This document shows, piece after piece, positions 35,326 through 46,444 of a stretch of 64,000 nucleotides of DNA (within the stretch, counting starts at the first letter, position 1; every line of letters begins with the position of its first letter). Origin of the DNA: Candidatus Methanorbis basalitermitum (GTDB lineage: Archaea; Halobacteriota; Methanomicrobia; Methanomicrobiales; Methanocorpusculaceae); assembly GCA_031287415.1 (NCBI GenBank), contig JAITSY010000008.1, forward strand, positions 1-64,000, read 5' to 3'. The notes beneath the pieces are model-generated. The model had not been told where the DNA came from, did not search any database, and worked only from the letters and a program-made list of their open reading frames with translations. Both the position numbers and the translations under genes were made by a program.

Positions 35326-36549
35326 TTATATTCTGTTGCCAAAAAGGCCCCACGACCTCTCCAGCGCACCAAGGGCTGGGAGCTTCTTCCCCGTCAGAAA
35401 TTCGATGCATGCACCGCCGCCGGTGGATAGATGTGAGTACCTTGGCTCAAGGCCGAGTTGCTCAATGGCCGCCGTCGTGTGGCCGCCGCCGCAGACAGAG
35501 AACTCGGCCTTTGCTGCTGCGTGGAGAAGTTCATAGGTGCCGGTGGCGAAGTCCCGCTCTTCAAACAATCCGGCAGGACCATTGAAGACAACTGTTCCCG
35601 ATTCGTGGAGCAGTTTGGAAAACTCGCCGATAGATTCCGTACCTATGTCAAGAATTGGACAGTTGGCAGGCATTGCACCAACAGCATATTCGCGGCGTTC
35701 ATCGTTTTCTTTGACGGCAACGTACTCTGGCAGGATCACTTTGTCACCGTAGGCATCAAGGATTGCTTTTGCCTTGGCGATTTCGCCTTCATATCCGAGG
35801 GCGTTGATCAGGTTTGCCGAGGGTGCACCAATGTCAATGTCTTTTGCCCGATAGAAGACGTTTGCAACAACGCCAATGATCGCAACGTTGTCGGCAGTTT
35901 CGTTTGAAAGGACGTGGCCTGCAACAGCGATGGAGTCATCGATTTTGGTACCGCCGAGGACGAAGGTAACCGGTTTTGGTGCGGAGGTGAAGACGCGGGA
36001 GAGATTTTTTACTTCCTTTTCCATCAAAAGACCTGCAACAGTCCGCATTGCAAATGGCAGACCGGTGATCGTTGGCTGGGACCGATGTGCCGTGCCGAAG
36101 GCGTCGTTGACAAAAAGGTCTGCCATTGATGCAAGTTTTCTGACCAGATGGGTGTCTCTTGCATCCTCCGGTTTCATCGTCAGATTTTCTTCTGCGTTGA
36201 ATCTGACATTTTCCAAAAGAAGTACATCTCCTGGATGGGACTTGTGTATCGCTTCTTTGGCACAATGGCCGAAAATATCGTCCACATAGGTGACTGGCGT
36301 GCCAAGCAGTCTTTCGAAATGGTCGGCGTGCGCCTCAAGCGTGGTGAAATCTTTTTTTCCAGGACGGCTCTGATGAGCAAGAACAACGACCTTCGCTTCT
36401 TCTAGAGCCCGAATTGTTGGGACATGCTCGCGGAACCGCTTGTCGTTAAGGATGGTACTGGTTGACGGATCAATCGGCGAGTTCAGGTCTACCCGGACCA
36501 AAACCACTTTTCCACGGTTTTCTACGTCGGCGAGTGTACCAAATTTCAT
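35326..36549 (-). CDS. pgk: Phosphoglycerate kinase
   Basis: A 407-residue archaeal PGK. N-terminal VVLVRVDLNSPIDPSTSTIL; substrate arginine region VVVLAHQSRPGKKDF and HRSQPTITGLPFAMR; hinge and ATP part TFVLGGTKIDDS; C-terminal FSVCGGGHTTAAIEQLGL then STGGGACIEFLTGKKLP. The start was moved to ATG 36549 (MKFGTLADVENRGKV). It links 1,3-bisphosphoglycerate and 3-phosphoglycerate in gluconeogenesis. Confidence 0.95.
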   Translation of the reverse strand: MKFGTLADVENRGKVVLVRVDLNSPIDPSTSTILNDKRFREHVPTIRALEEAKVVVLAHQSRPGKKDFTTLEAHADHFERLLGTPVTYVDDIFGHCAKEAIHKSHPGDVLLLENVRFNAEENLTMKPEDARDTHLVRKLASMADLFVNDAFGTAHRSQPTITGLPFAMRTVAGLLMEKEVKNLSRVFTSAPKPVTFVLGGTKIDDSIAVAGHVLSNETADNVAIIGVVANVFYRAKDIDIGAPSANLINALGYEGEIAKAKAILDAYGDKVILPEYVAVKENDERREYAVGAMPANCPILDIGTESIGEFSKLLHESGTVVFNGPAGLFEERDFATGTYELLHAAAKAEFSVCGGGHTTAAIEQLGLEPRYSHLSTGGGACIEFLTGKKLPALGALERSWGLFGNRI

Positions 36550-36747
36550 GGAAAATTCGCAAGATTTTCCGTATCGTGAGGAGTTTTTTTTGACTCCTCC
36601 ATTTTGTGGAGTCACCTCTCCCCCCTTCCTGAAGTTGTCATGAGTGCTCTGATCACCGTAGTTACAACATTTCACTATGACCGTATTAAATCCATCGAAG
36701 GAAACTGAGCCGATTTTCGACTCTATTAAACAATGTCATATGAGGAA

Positions 36748-36760
36748 AAAATATTTATGA
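36748..36760 (+). promoter_or_regulatory. TATA box for the CPBP protease gene
   Basis: AAAAAATATTTATGA lies about 45 bases before ATG 36802 in the pgk/CPBP divergent region. Confidence 0.45.
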
Positions 36761-36801
36761 CTTCCCACCCAAACGTAGGTATAATAGAGGACAATTAAAC
36801 G

Positions 36802-37518
36802 ATGGATTATCAGGGGCAAGAAAGCTGGGTTGGCGAAAAAATTGGCATCGTCGGCATATTGATCGGGTTGTTTATTCTGGACGTTATTGTAGAAATTCCT
36901 CTTGCTGCAGCAGGCATGCTCGAACCTTCATTCTCTTCACAGCTCATCATAACTGGAATCGGAGTAATAGTTGGTATTTCCTCTGCGGCCTTGTGTATTT
37001 TGTGTCTGAAAAAGTATCATTGGGCCGACTTTCATCCAGTTCATCTATTTCGGGAGGGAAACACTGCGAAAACAGTAGGGATTCTCGCAGCAGGTCTGGG
37101 GATGTTGATACTGGCAAACACCATAGGTTTTCTGCTTATGTATCTCGTGCAGCATGACATTGTCCTTAGAAATCAGGAACTGCTCATTGAGCTGATGCGA
37201 GCAGCACCGGTTATGGCTGCATTTTTGGCGATTATTGCAGCCCCGATCTTTGAAGAGGCAATTTTTCGGGTTGGCATATTCCGCCTGATAAAGGATGCAA
37301 ACATCGCGGTTGTAGTCAGCGCCATTCTCTTTGGACTCTTCCATGTTTTTGGCGAGGCTCTCTTACTCGGCTTTCTTCTTTCCCTTATTGCGTATGCCTT
37401 GGTCGGTTTCGTTCTCGCAAAAATCTATCAAAAATATCAAAGCTATACGATAAACGTTCTCGTGCATGTACTGATCAATTTTGTCGCAGTTGTTGAGATA
37501 CTGCCAATACTTGGATAA
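36802..37518 (+). CDS. CPBP family intramembrane metalloprotease
   Basis: A 238-residue membrane protein with about seven hydrophobic segments. The CPBP/Abi catalytic motifs are present: APIFEEAIFRVGIFRLI (EExxxR), LFGLFHVFGEAL (FxxxH) and LVHVLINFVAV (HxxxN/B). These proteases process prenylated or signal peptides; in archaea roles are mostly unknown. Monocistronic with a clear TATA box. A MITE-like element follows 28 bases after the stop. Confidence 0.88.
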   Translation: MDYQGQESWVGEKIGIVGILIGLFILDVIVEIPLAAAGMLEPSFSSQLIITGIGVIVGISSAALCILCLKKYHWADFHPVHLFREGNTAKTVGILAAGLGMLILANTIGFLLMYLVQHDIVLRNQELLIELMRAAPVMAAFLAIIAAPIFEEAIFRVGIFRLIKDANIAVVVSAILFGLFHVFGEALLLGFLLSLIAYALVGFVLAKIYQKYQSYTINVLVHVLINFVAVVEILPILG

Positions 37519-37545
37519 AGGAAGATCACAGCCAAAAAAAGATTC

Positions 37546-37649
37546 GGACTTCTTGGTTTTAGTAGTAATTTATCTACATTTCATCGTTCTCGATTGATAT
37601 AGACAGCTCTCTTTCAGATTTGGAAAACTGTTTCCATTCAAACTGACCG
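37546..37649 (+). repeat. MITE-like element, copy between CPBP gene and atpD
   Basis: GACTTCTTGGTTTTAGTAGT, GTTCTCGATTGATATAGACA, TTTCAGATTTGGAAAACTGT and TTCCATTCAAACTGACC. Both ends are recognisable. It sits in the convergent gap. Confidence 0.75.
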
Positions 37650-37672
37650 TTCTGAAAAGATTTCCGAAAAAA

Positions 37673-38299
37673 TTATTTTTCCGATCTGCCTTTTGTTCTC
37701 TTCATCCGGAACAGCTCTTCGCGTTCCATCTCATCGAGACGCATCTTAATAAAGTTCCGTGCCCCGATCAGCTCTGGAATCACCTTGAACTCGAGTGCAT
37801 TCACCCGGCGCTTCGTGCTTTCGATCTCATCAAGGAGACGCTTCATCGTCGTCTCAAGTTCGGCAGAGAGAATTACTGTCTCCACCAGATCCTCAAATGC
37901 TTCGGCGGCCCCGTCGATCGCAGATGATGTTCCAAGGACACCATAGCCACGATCGGTGAGCGTCTTTTTCACACTCCTTGGATTGATCTTCGGCACAACA
38001 ACACCCATGATGTTCTTACTTTTGAGATCGATCTGTGGGTTCTCAGATGCAGAAAACGCCGCAGTCTTCACTCCGATACTTCCCTCCACAGTTTCTGCAA
38101 TTGCAATCATTTCCTGTGCACGGGCGTATTTTATGGCAAGATCATTACGGAGGTCCTTTGCCTCCGCAAGCACCTTGAAGAACTCAAGGATAAGTCCATC
38201 GCGCTTCATTTTCAGAAGCTTATATCCGCGTTCAGATAACTTGATCCTCTTCTTCAGATTGATCAGTTCAGATCGGGTCGGCTTCACATTCAGCGCCAT
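37673..38299 (-). CDS. atpD: A-type ATP synthase subunit D (central stalk)
   Basis: A 208-residue coiled-coil rotor subunit linking the A1 head to the membrane ring. It has the conserved opening NVKPTRSELINLKKRIKLSE and long N- and C-terminal helices (ESTKRRVNALEFKVIPELI). Last gene of the ATP synthase operon, six bases after atpB. Confidence 0.95.
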   Translation of the reverse strand: MALNVKPTRSELINLKKRIKLSERGYKLLKMKRDGLILEFFKVLAEAKDLRNDLAIKYARAQEMIAIAETVEGSIGVKTAAFSASENPQIDLKSKNIMGVVVPKINPRSVKKTLTDRGYGVLGTSSAIDGAAEAFEDLVETVILSAELETTMKRLLDEIESTKRRVNALEFKVIPELIGARNFIKMRLDEMEREELFRMKRTKGRSEK

Positions 38300-38305
38300 G
38301 GCAGA

Positions 38306-39688
38306 TCACTTCCGGTAGTTCGGATGGTAGGTCTTGATCAGGTCACGATCGATACGCTTCTCAAGTTCATTCTCCGGTAGCTGAACAAACATGTTCCAAC
38401 CGATGTCAAGCGTCTGAGCAATCGTACGATCTTCGTCTGCACCCTGACGGACAAATTTGTTCTCGAAATTATCGGCGAACTCAAGGAATTTCTGGTCGCG
38501 CTCGGAGAGTGCATCTTTTCCGACGATAGCCACAAGACCGCGGAGGTCAACGCCTTCTGCGTAACCGGAGTAGAGCATATCCGAGACCTTTTTGTGGTCT
38601 TCACGGGTAAGGCCCTTGCCAATACCGAGATTCATCAGGCGGGAGAGGGATGGTAGCACGTTGATTGGAGGATAGATCCCCTTACGGTGCAGCTCTGGTG
38701 AGATAACAATTTGGCCCTCCGTGATGTATCCGGTAAGATCCGGGATTGGGTGGGTGATATCGTCGCCGGGCATGGTCAGGATAGGTATTTGGGTAACGGA
38801 TCCCTTCAGGCCCTTGATGATGCCGGCGCGCTCGTAGATGGATGCCAAGTCCGTGTACATGTAACCCGGGTAACCACGGCGCCCAGGCACCTCTTCGCGG
38901 GCAGCGCCGATCTGACGAAGTGCTTCACAGTAGTTGGTCATATCGGTCAGGATAACTAGCACGTGGTAGCCGAGTTCGTATGCCAGATATTCTGCGGTGG
39001 TGAGTGCGAGACGCGGGGTAACCGTACGCTCAACCGCAGGGTCGTCCGCAAGGTTGAGGAAGACAACAGCACGTTCCAGAGCACCGGTTCTCTCGAAATC
39101 TGCCATGAAGTAGTTTGCTTCTTCCCGAGTGATACCCATTGCGGCGAATACTACGGCGAACTCTTCGGTGGATCCTGGCACTTTCGCCTGGCGGGCGATC
39201 TGCAGTGCAATCTCGTTGTGCGGAAGACCTGCGGAGGAGAAGATCGGGAGCTTCTGACCACGAACAAGCGTGTTTGTTCCGTCGATGGTGGCAATGCCGG
39301 TCTGAATGAAATCACGCGGAGACCCTCTTGCATATGGGTTGATTGCAGCACCATTGATGTCAAGGCGTTTATCGGGGATGATGTCAGGTCCGCCGTCGAT
39401 AGGCTTGCCTCCGCCGGAGAGGATACGCCCAAGCATGGTCTTGGAGACCGACATCTTGAACGTCTCACCGAGGAAACGGACGCCGGTATCGCGGCCGAGA
39501 CCAGTGGTTGTCTCGAAACACTGGACGACGACGAGGTCTTCGGAGGTATCAAGAACCTGCCCGCGTTTGAGTGTTCCGTCGGGCAGAACAAGACTGACCT
39601 GCTCTTCATAACTTACTGGCTCGGTCTTCTTGACGAAGAGCAATGGTCCAGCAACTTTAGAGACTGTCTTATACTCTTTCATGGTCAT
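38306..39688 (-). CDS. atpB: A-type ATP synthase subunit B (non-catalytic)
   Basis: 460 residues, the regulatory nucleotide-binding subunit that alternates with AtpA in the A3B3 head. It has [20 protein letters not shown] and [18 protein letters not shown] where catalytic subunits have a P-loop, and [20 protein letters not shown] typical of the B family. It overlaps atpA by four bases. Confidence 0.96.
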   Translation of the reverse strand: MTMKEYKTVSKVAGPLLFVKKTEPVSYEEQVSLVLPDGTLKRGQVLDTSEDLVVVQCFETTTGLGRDTGVRFLGETFKMSVSKTMLGRILSGGGKPIDGGPDIIPDKRLDINGAAINPYARGSPRDFIQTGIATIDGTNTLVRGQKLPIFSSAGLPHNEIALQIARQAKVPGSTEEFAVVFAAMGITREEANYFMADFERTGALERAVVFLNLADDPAVERTVTPRLALTTAEYLAYELGYHVLVILTDMTNYCEALRQIGAAREEVPGRRGYPGYMYTDLASIYERAGIIKGLKGSVTQIPILTMPGDDITHPIPDLTGYITEGQIVISPELHRKGIYPPINVLPSLSRLMNLGIGKGLTREDHKKVSDMLYSGYAEGVDLRGLVAIVGKDALSERDQKFLEFADNFENKFVRQGADEDRTIAQTLDIGWNMFVQLPENELEKRIDRDLIKTYHPNYRK

Positions 39689-41430
39689 GCCCTCAGTGCT
39701 TTGAATTCGGCGTCCATTTCTGTGTAGATCTTGTCAAGGACTGGCTTGTAGTCCTTGGTGAACTTGATCTGCGGCATTTCGTTCTTTGCTTTGATGGAGA
39801 GAATCTGTACTGGCGGAACACCCACTGCCTGCGCGGCGTAGGCAAGGTCTGCGAAGCATTTGATCATCTTGAACAAGTCAAGCTGCTTGTCGAGACTGCA
39901 GTAGGTGTCGACTGGATCGAAACCGTTCTGCTGCAGGAAAAGTTCGCGGATCATCCGTGCGACTTCAATGGTGATTTGCTCGGTTTCCGGCAGTGCGTCG
40001 GATCCAACGAGCTGAACGATTTCCTGAAGTTCTGCCTCTTTTTGGAGGATTTCCATGAACCAGCCGCGGAGCTTGTTCCACTCGGGAGAGACTTTTTCAT
40101 CATAGTAGTCGTTGAGCTGAGCCATATACAGAGAATACGACTGCAGCCAGTTGATTGCCGGAAAATGGCGCCTACGGGAGAGATTTGCATCCAGTGCCCA
40201 GAAGACCTTGACGATACGCAGCGTGTTCTGCGTTACTGGCTCGGAAAAATCACCGCCTGCTGGGGATACAGCACCGATAACAGAGACGGATCCGCTGTTT
40301 CCAGCGAGCGACTGAACAAGTCCCGCACGCTCGTAAAACTCAGAAAGTCGGGAGGACAGATATGCCGGATACCCTTCTTCGCCAGGCATTTCTTCGAGAC
40401 GGGAACAGATTTCGCGCATTGCTTCTGCCCATCTTGAGGTGGAATCTGCCATGAGTGCAACGTCATAGCCCATATCGCGGAAGTACTCGGCAAGGGTAAT
40501 TCCGGTGTACACGGATGCTTCACGGGCTGCTACCGGCATGTTGGAAGTATTTGCGATGAGGATGGTCCTCTCCATCAGAGAATTTCCGGTCTTCGGGTCG
40601 GTGAGTTCGGGGAATTCGGTCAGCACTTCGGTCATTTCGTTGCCGCGTTCACCGCATCCGATGTAAACAACGATTTCCGCATCGGACCACTTTGCCAGCT
40701 GTTGCTGGGTAACGGTTTTTCCAGATCCGAACGGTCCCGGGATTGCGGCAGTCCCTCCTTTTGCAATCGGGAAAAGACCGTCAAGGATTCTCTGTCCGGT
40801 CAGGAGCGGAATGTTTGGGGTGTGCTTTTCGATGTACGGACGCGGGACACGAACTGGCCAGCGCTGCATCATCGGGAAGGATTCGCCGGAACCGAGTTCG
40901 ATGATGATGTCATCGACGGTGAAGCTACCGGATTTGATCTTTCTGACGATGCCGCCCGTTGCATTTGGCGGGATCATGATCTTGTGCACGATACTGCGGG
41001 TTTCCTGCACCTCACCAATGATCTGTCCTGGCCGGACGGCTGTGTTTACGGAGACAACCGGCTTGAACTCCCATTTCTTTTCGTGATCAAGTCCGGGGGC
41101 GGTGACACCGCGTGCAATGAAGTTGCCCATCTTTTCGATGAGAACTTCAAGCGGCCGCTGAATACCATCGTAGATACTGGTCAGCAGTCCTGGACCAAGC
41201 TCGACTGCGAGCGAGAGTCCTGTATTTATGACGGGTTCCCCCGGGCGGATGCCCGTGGTGGATTCATAGACTTGGATGATGATATCATCACCATCGATCT
41301 TAATGACCTCACCCATCAGCTCCTCGTTGCCGACCTTGACCACATCGTACATGTGGGCGTTAAGGCCGACTGCAGTGACCACAGGTCCTGCAATGCGTTT
41401 GAGTATTCCTGGTTTATTACTTACTTCCAC
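39685..41430 (-). CDS. atpA: A-type ATP synthase subunit A (catalytic)
   Basis: 581 residues. The P-loop [20 protein letters not shown] and the long non-homologous insertion of A subunits are present, with [20 protein letters not shown] and the catalytic [20 protein letters not shown]. It hydrolyses or makes ATP using the ion gradient. It overlaps atpF by about ten bases at its start. No intein was seen; the P-loop region is uninterrupted. Confidence 0.97.
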   Translation of the reverse strand: MEVSNKPGILKRIAGPVVTAVGLNAHMYDVVKVGNEELMGEVIKIDGDDIIIQVYESTTGIRPGEPVINTGLSLAVELGPGLLTSIYDGIQRPLEVLIEKMGNFIARGVTAPGLDHEKKWEFKPVVSVNTAVRPGQIIGEVQETRSIVHKIMIPPNATGGIVRKIKSGSFTVDDIIIELGSGESFPMMQRWPVRVPRPYIEKHTPNIPLLTGQRILDGLFPIAKGGTAAIPGPFGSGKTVTQQQLAKWSDAEIVVYIGCGERGNEMTEVLTEFPELTDPKTGNSLMERTILIANTSNMPVAAREASVYTGITLAEYFRDMGYDVALMADSTSRWAEAMREICSRLEEMPGEEGYPAYLSSRLSEFYERAGLVQSLAGNSGSVSVIGAVSPAGGDFSEPVTQNTLRIVKVFWALDANLSRRRHFPAINWLQSYSLYMAQLNDYYDEKVSPEWNKLRGWFMEILQKEAELQEIVQLVGSDALPETEQITIEVARMIRELFLQQNGFDPVDTYCSLDKQLDLFKMIKCFADLAYAAQAVGVPPVQILSIKAKNEMPQIKFTKDYKPVLDKIYTEMDAEFKALRA

Positions 41431-41723
41431 AAATCAACACCCACCGAACGCTTAATACGCTCTCTCAGGGAGAGCCCTACCTCTTGTCCGCCAATGGTTA
41501 CGGTTGTCGGCTTGACGGAGTTTTCAATGGTTACCTGCAGACGACGCGGGATCTGCTCAAGGTCTGCGCTCTGAAGAACGAGAATGCCAACTTGAGGGTC
41601 GTTCAAGACACGGATGAGGGTCTCGATCAGTTTTTCTGGAGTTTCTGCGGAGTACGTTTTGCGCACGCCCGCAAGCTGGAAGCCGATGACGAACTCCTTA
41701 TTTCCAATAACTGCGATTTCCAT
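41421..41723 (-). CDS. atpF: A-type ATP synthase subunit F
   Basis: 100 residues, the small central-stalk subunit. N-terminal [20 protein letters not shown] followed by the characteristic GVRK segment, and a C-terminal basic tail. Between atpC and atpA with overlaps at both ends. Confidence 0.93.
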   Translation of the reverse strand: MEIAVIGNKEFVIGFQLAGVRKTYSAETPEKLIETLIRVLNDPQVGILVLQSADLEQIPRRLQVTIENSVKPTTVTIGGQEVGLSLRERIKRSVGVDLWK

Positions 41724-42781
41724 TACATCACCAGATACTTTTCCAGGACAGCTGGTGCAAGGCCTGCTTCTTTACCGCGGGCGAGTGCACGGAGGTTGGC
41801 TACTTCGTACTTCTTTCTTTCGAGATACACGAGAAGCGGAGAGATTGAGAACGGATTGCGTTTTGAAACGTTATCCATCTGGTTGAGCTGCGCAGCAATC
41901 AGCATGCCCTCAATTGAGTATATCGGCTTCTTTTCTCTGACTGACTCAAGTGCATCGATGAGCACAGGTGACTTGATTTTCTTCTTCAGCGTATCGATAA
42001 CTTCGTCCAGGTTCGCGACCGAGCAAAGTCGCTCAAGTTCATCGGTGTGGTACGATCCGCCCTCTATCCAGATCTCCGAAGTGTTTGCATTGGGTTTGCC
42101 CTGCGCACGGATTCTGAAAAGGTTGATGCTGTTTTTGATGTCGATTTCAAACACGACGTACTTGAAGAACGGTAACCCACCTTTCATTCCACCGCGTGCT
42201 GCTTTGATCAACGTCGCGTAGTAGTACTTGTAGAGTTCGTTTTCGAGACTTCCAAAGGAGTGGGCCCCGATGGCTTCCGCGAGCCCTGCGGAAAGAACTG
42301 CTGCCAGCTGTTTCTGTGGCAGGGTCTCGATGATTCTTTCTGCCGAGGATTCGGCAAGCAGGTGATCCAGCGCAGGGGCGTTAAGCTCACCGGCCGGTAC
42401 AAGTACTGCCCGGATCTTTCCGTCGGAGATACCCTGGACTTTTCCCCGAAGAATAGTCAAGATGTTTTGAATATCCCATTTGTGCAGGTAATCACGGGTA
42501 AATCCTTTCATCTCGCCTGGAGCGAGAGCGATGACTCTCTGATACTCTTTTGCGAGATTCCAGGACATGGCGTTTTCGATGAGATCCACTCCGGAAAATG
42601 ATGCAGAGAGTTCATCGATTTCGCGTTTGTACTCCATTTCCTCGATCTGTCTGGTGAACTCGGGAAGGCCCATGTTCAGCATACGAAGATACTCTTCTCT
42701 TTGGATGAGCTTCGCTTTGCGTACCCGCATGCGGGTTGAGACATAGATGTACGGGGCCGGACCGCTCATTACCTCAGTCAT
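41723..42781 (-). CDS. atpC: A-type ATP synthase subunit C
   Basis: 352 residues, all-helical V-ATPase subunit d/AtpC type, which sits on the membrane rotor and receives the D/F stalk. Family features include [20 protein letters not shown] near the start and [19 protein letters not shown] in the middle. It overlaps atpF by one base. Confidence 0.94.
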   Translation of the reverse strand: MTEVMSGPAPYIYVSTRMRVRKAKLIQREEYLRMLNMGLPEFTRQIEEMEYKREIDELSASFSGVDLIENAMSWNLAKEYQRVIALAPGEMKGFTRDYLHKWDIQNILTILRGKVQGISDGKIRAVLVPAGELNAPALDHLLAESSAERIIETLPQKQLAAVLSAGLAEAIGAHSFGSLENELYKYYYATLIKAARGGMKGGLPFFKYVVFEIDIKNSINLFRIRAQGKPNANTSEIWIEGGSYHTDELERLCSVANLDEVIDTLKKKIKSPVLIDALESVREKKPIYSIEGMLIAAQLNQMDNVSKRNPFSISPLLVYLERKKYEVANLRALARGKEAGLAPAVLEKYLVM

Positions 42782-42828
42782 TGTTTGTTTACCTCAATTC
42801 ACAACTCTTCGAGTTGCTTTGGTCCTCT

Positions 42829-43416
42829 TTAGGGATTACCTCCAAACAGGATCTCCGATGTGTCCTTGAGGCTTGCTTCCCATATCTCACTCATGAAGGT
42901 CTGATAGGAGAAGTCAAGAGTGAACTGACCATCGGTACTCTGTACTACGACACCGCCGTCGATGTCGGTGATTCCTCCAAACGTAAATCCGGAAAGGGTC
43001 TTCAGTTCGGCCAGAACTGCTTTGACAGCTATTTCATCACGCTGGTTTGTGTATACGATGCCTTCTTTGATCTGTTTTGCAGCATCTTTTAGAAGGGAAC
43101 GTACTGCTTTTGTGTGCATATCGGCCGAAAGGTTTGCGATTTGGTTTGCAGCTTCGCAATAGACTTTGTCGAGCAGTTCCTTTTGTGCATTGAGCTGGTC
43201 GCGTTTGATGACCAGGTTTGCCGAGGCGACCTCACGGACCATGATACGGTCGGCTTGGAGGGCGGCGTCTGTCTCTGCGGCGAGACGAGTCTCTTCTGCA
43301 CGTTTGGTTGCATCGGCAACAATGGTCTTTGCAGTGGCATCAGCCTCGGATTTGATCCGGGCAGCCTCGCGGTCACCCTTTGCCTTGATTTCGTCAACTA
43401 CAACCTCGAGTCCCAT
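42829..43416 (-). CDS. atpE: A-type ATP synthase subunit E
   Basis: 195 residues, peripheral stalk subunit with a long N-terminal helix rich in Lys, Glu and Ala (EIKAKGDREAARIKSEADAT) and a globular C-terminal domain (GGITDIDGGVVVQSTDGQFT). The start was set at ATG 43416 (MGLEVVVDEIKAKG) rather than 43461, because the extra track residues overlap the atpK terminus and are not helical. Confidence 0.92.
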   Translation of the reverse strand: MGLEVVVDEIKAKGDREAARIKSEADATAKTIVADATKRAEETRLAAETDAALQADRIMVREVASANLVIKRDQLNAQKELLDKVYCEAANQIANLSADMHTKAVRSLLKDAAKQIKEGIVYTNQRDEIAVKAVLAELKTLSGFTFGGITDIDGGVVVQSTDGQFTLDFSYQTFMSEIWEASLKDTSEILFGGNP

Positions 43417-43435
43417 GATAGCACAAGCCTCCGCT

Positions 43436-43687
43436 TTACAGGAAGAGGAGGAGCAGTGCAATCACAAGACCGAAGATGACGATGGTTTCGGGAAGCACCG
43501 TGAAGAGAAGAGCGAGACCAAACATCTCACGATCTTCTGCGGTTGCCCCGACTGCGGCTGCTCCGATACCCATTTCACCAAGTCCGGTACCGACACCCGC
43601 GAGACCTACTGCGAGACCTGCACCGATTGCAGTGTATCCGAATGCCATTTCCTGTGCTACTTCAATTGTCAGTGTTTCAATTGCCAT
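43436..43687 (-). CDS. atpK: A-type ATP synthase subunit K (membrane rotor)
   Basis: 83 residues with two transmembrane helices, the c-type ring subunit. The first is IGAGLAVGLAGVGTGLGEMG; the second contains the ion-binding Glu in FTVLPETIVIFGLVIALLLL. It is a single two-helix hairpin, not a multiplied form. Lies between atpI and atpE. Confidence 0.95.
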   Translation of the reverse strand: MAIETLTIEVAQEMAFGYTAIGAGLAVGLAGVGTGLGEMGIGAAAVGATAEDREMFGLALLFTVLPETIVIFGLVIALLLLFL

Positions 43688-43692
43688 AGTTT

Positions 43693-45696
43693 TTACTCCT
43701 CTGAAAATTTGCGTTTAAGTCCAAACGGATTGTACTTGATACCCCCACCAACGTAAAACTTGGTGAAGAACTCAACGTAGTGCAGACGGATGGAGTGAAG
43801 ACCTCCACCAAGAAGTCCGAGGCCTACGTTGAGGGCGTGACCGCATAAGAAAATGAGGCCACCAACAATTATCATTATTACACCGACTGCATCGAGGTTT
43901 GCAAGAGCCGGGTCGATGAACATCCCAAAGGAGAGGTAGTTGACGACCATTGCGATTGCAACAGACGACAGTCCGACTGCGGCGAGACGGCAGAAGGAGA
44001 GTACGTGCGAGATGATTGTCGGGATTTCCATTAAGTCGAGTACATTTTCCTGTGCGAGGAAGATGCATCCGAGTACGAGCAGAATGATGCCTCCAAGGGA
44101 AGTCCCCGGAAGACCAGGTGCAATTGGGAGTACAGTGGTGAAATCAGGCATCATGCCGGTGATTCCAAACATCTGTTCCACCGAGAAGAAGGAACAGACG
44201 AGGATTAAAAGACTCCAGAGGATGGCGATCCATCCTGCCTGTCCGAGGATTGCTTTGGTCCGGTGTTTACCTGCGCGATCCATTCTGTAGTGGTTGATAA
44301 TCCCAAAGATGCGGCCAATGGTGATGTAGGCGATCCCGATCCATATAGAGACGATCAGCAGGGGCATTGCCTCAGGGCCGCCTGCATGGGCTGCCGCGTC
44401 TGCTCCCATGGGTAAATGGCGCTGGAAGATCAGAGCATGCCACGGCAAGGAATATCCTAAACATTCGCTGTACAGGAGGCCAAAGAACATTGTTGTGATA
44501 CTTGAGCTGACGAGAATTTTGATGAGGTTTCTTCCACCGTCTCCTTTGAACATTGCCATTTTTCGAACGAACAGTGCAAGGATTAAGAAGATGATACCGT
44601 ATCCGACGTCGCCAACGATGAAACCGAAGAAGATCGGGAACATGATGGCGAGAATCAGTGTCGGGTCAATTTCATTGTATCGTGGGCGTGCATACACGTC
44701 CATGAAGAGTTCAGTTGGCTTTGCGAACGCTGGGTTGTTGTACTCCACCGGAATTGCTGCTGCGTTGGTTTCGTCGTCAACTGTGACGTATACGCAACCA
44801 CTGGTCGCCTGGTTTAAGCCTGCGGTGATCGGTTCGATGTGATCTGCGGGAACCCACCCGTCGATGACGAATGCCTCCTCGGTTGTTGCGAACCTTAACG
44901 GGGCTTCTGCGCGTTCCACATCACCGGACAGCACTTCGTCGCAGGCGGCAAGTAAGTCGGCGTATTTTGTTTTGAGTTCGGAAATTTTTGCGCCGGTTTC
45001 GGCGAAAACGGTTCTTGCCAGGATCTGTTCGGCGGTGTACTTGTCGATTGCTGCCTGCACGCTTCCGGTCTCGTTCGGGACGGTGACGGACTGAAAGTCC
45101 GCATCGGAAAGTATGTGTTCAACCTCTGTTGCATTCTGCGTTTCGACGAATATGACGAGGAAATTGCCGTCTTTGCGTACCGCATAGTATTTTTCATGCG
45201 GGACGTTGATTGGGACCTCGTTTGCGACATATCCTGCGATTGTAGTGATACTGTCGTAGCCGCTGTAGAGGTCCATTTCAAGCGGCACGAGTGCAAAGGG
45301 TTTGAGTTCAGTTATACGCTGTTCGCATTCCCGCAGGCGGGATTCTGCAGCCGATCGTTTTACCGTGAGGGCATTTACCTCCATTTCAATTGCGGGAAGT
45401 TCACGCTCAATTGCTTCTCGGATCGTTACTGCAGGACGCTTAGGAATGTCGAAGAGCGTTTCAGGGCTTGTCTGGAATACGTTTTCGATGGAACGTATTT
45501 TGAGAAGGTTGGTCGAGAGTTCGCCGACTCCTTCAAGCGGCGTTCCTAAGCGAACTCCTTCGTAACCTTCTTTTCCCTGATCTACAAAATCGGTTATGTG
45601 AAAGACTTGATGACGGTATAGTTCAGTTACAACTGACGCCATCTGCTCTTTTGGCGCTGCAATGAGCAGATGTGTCATCGGTTTAGGCTGAAACAT
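43693..45696 (-). CDS. atpI: A-type ATP synthase subunit I (membrane stator)
   Basis: 667 residues. The N-terminal half is soluble with coiled coil, the C-terminal half has about eight transmembrane helices. The membrane part begins near PTLILAIMFPIFFGFIVGDV. The conserved ion-channel region is ISHVLSFCRLAAVGLSSVAI, where the Arg is the half-channel residue. Full length. Confidence 0.95.
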   Translation of the reverse strand: MFQPKPMTHLLIAAPKEQMASVVTELYRHQVFHITDFVDQGKEGYEGVRLGTPLEGVGELSTNLLKIRSIENVFQTSPETLFDIPKRPAVTIREAIERELPAIEMEVNALTVKRSAAESRLRECEQRITELKPFALVPLEMDLYSGYDSITTIAGYVANEVPINVPHEKYYAVRKDGNFLVIFVETQNATEVEHILSDADFQSVTVPNETGSVQAAIDKYTAEQILARTVFAETGAKISELKTKYADLLAACDEVLSGDVERAEAPLRFATTEEAFVIDGWVPADHIEPITAGLNQATSGCVYVTVDDETNAAAIPVEYNNPAFAKPTELFMDVYARPRYNEIDPTLILAIMFPIFFGFIVGDVGYGIIFLILALFVRKMAMFKGDGGRNLIKILVSSSITTMFFGLLYSECLGYSLPWHALIFQRHLPMGADAAAHAGGPEAMPLLIVSIWIGIAYITIGRIFGIINHYRMDRAGKHRTKAILGQAGWIAILWSLLILVCSFFSVEQMFGITGMMPDFTTVLPIAPGLPGTSLGGIILLVLGCIFLAQENVLDLMEIPTIISHVLSFCRLAAVGLSSVAIAMVVNYLSFGMFIDPALANLDAVGVIMIIVGGLIFLCGHALNVGLGLLGGGLHSIRLHYVEFFTKFYVGGGIKYNPFGLKRKFSEE

Positions 45697-45737
45697 GCAG
45701 ATACCCCAGCGACTCCATCACGTGATGTCTCATGAGG

Positions 45738-46064
45738 CTATGCTGCATGAACTTTCTCCTTAAACCGTTCTACGAACAGCGAGACTGCCTGCGGGAGTTT
45801 TTTGCTTCCCGCAGCAATGGTGGCATTGGCATCAGTTTTGCCTTGTATCACGATTGCGGCATGTTTTGCTGTTGCAACATTTCGTGCATCTGAAAGACGC
45901 TGCTTTTTGTAACCCTCGGCGACATTCGTTGCTTTTGTAATCAGATTGTCAGCTTCGAGCCGGGCGTTTGCAAGGATCTGCTCGCGCTCAGCTTCCGCTG
46001 CAGTGATCGTAGATTTACATTGGGCTTCGGTTTCTTTGATGTTTTTTAAAACCTCAGTTTTCAT
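45738..46064 (-). CDS. atpH: A-type ATP synthase subunit H
   Basis: 108 residues, the peripheral-stalk partner of AtpE. Almost entirely helical with an alanine/charged heptad pattern (EAQCKSTITAAEAEREQILA). First gene of the operon. GGAGGGTTGG just before ATG 46064 is the ribosome-binding site, and GTATAAAC upstream could be the TATA box. Confidence 0.9.
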   Translation of the reverse strand: MKTEVLKNIKETEAQCKSTITAAEAEREQILANARLEADNLITKATNVAEGYKKQRLSDARNVATAKHAAIVIQGKTDANATIAAGSKKLPQAVSLFVERFKEKVHAA

Positions 46065-46228
46065 CCAACCCTCCTCTCACGGCAATATACTATTAGGTGA
46101 GTATGAATGTTTATACTTACGTTTTTTAGTTTCGATAGGGGATGGGAAGTTAGGATGGATACAGTTCTGTTCCGCATGGAGTGAGGGGGTAAAAGAGGAG
46201 GACGCAAGGAGTTGCGTTGCCGGATAAA

Positions 46229-46297
46229 GTTGCATGGCAGCGGAATCTGCCTCCCTGCAACACACGGCACACCTCTTTCAGAGGGGCGGTGCCAGCT
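46229..46297 (+). repeat. Two-hairpin dispersed repeat
   Basis: GTTGCATGGCAGCGGAATCT, GCCTCCCTGCAACACACGGC and ACACCTCTTTCAGAGGGGCG. Between atpH and the aldolase gene. Confidence 0.88.
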
Positions 46298-46444
46298 CGT
46301 CCAGGTGCACAGTGGTCTTATAAACAGGCCACGGGCTGCATCGGCATACCACAGCAGATTGTACCCTCGTTCCCGCCGACCCGGATACATCCTGCTGTTG
46401 CTCTTGACCCAAACACCCGAAACCCATGTATTTTTCCCAAATGA

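Noticed and set aside
39685-41430. Possible intein in atpA
   Set aside because: The gene has the normal 581-codon length and the P-loop region is continuous.
43436-43756. Plus ORF antisense to atpK and atpI
   Set aside because: Shadow of the minus-strand ATP synthase genes.
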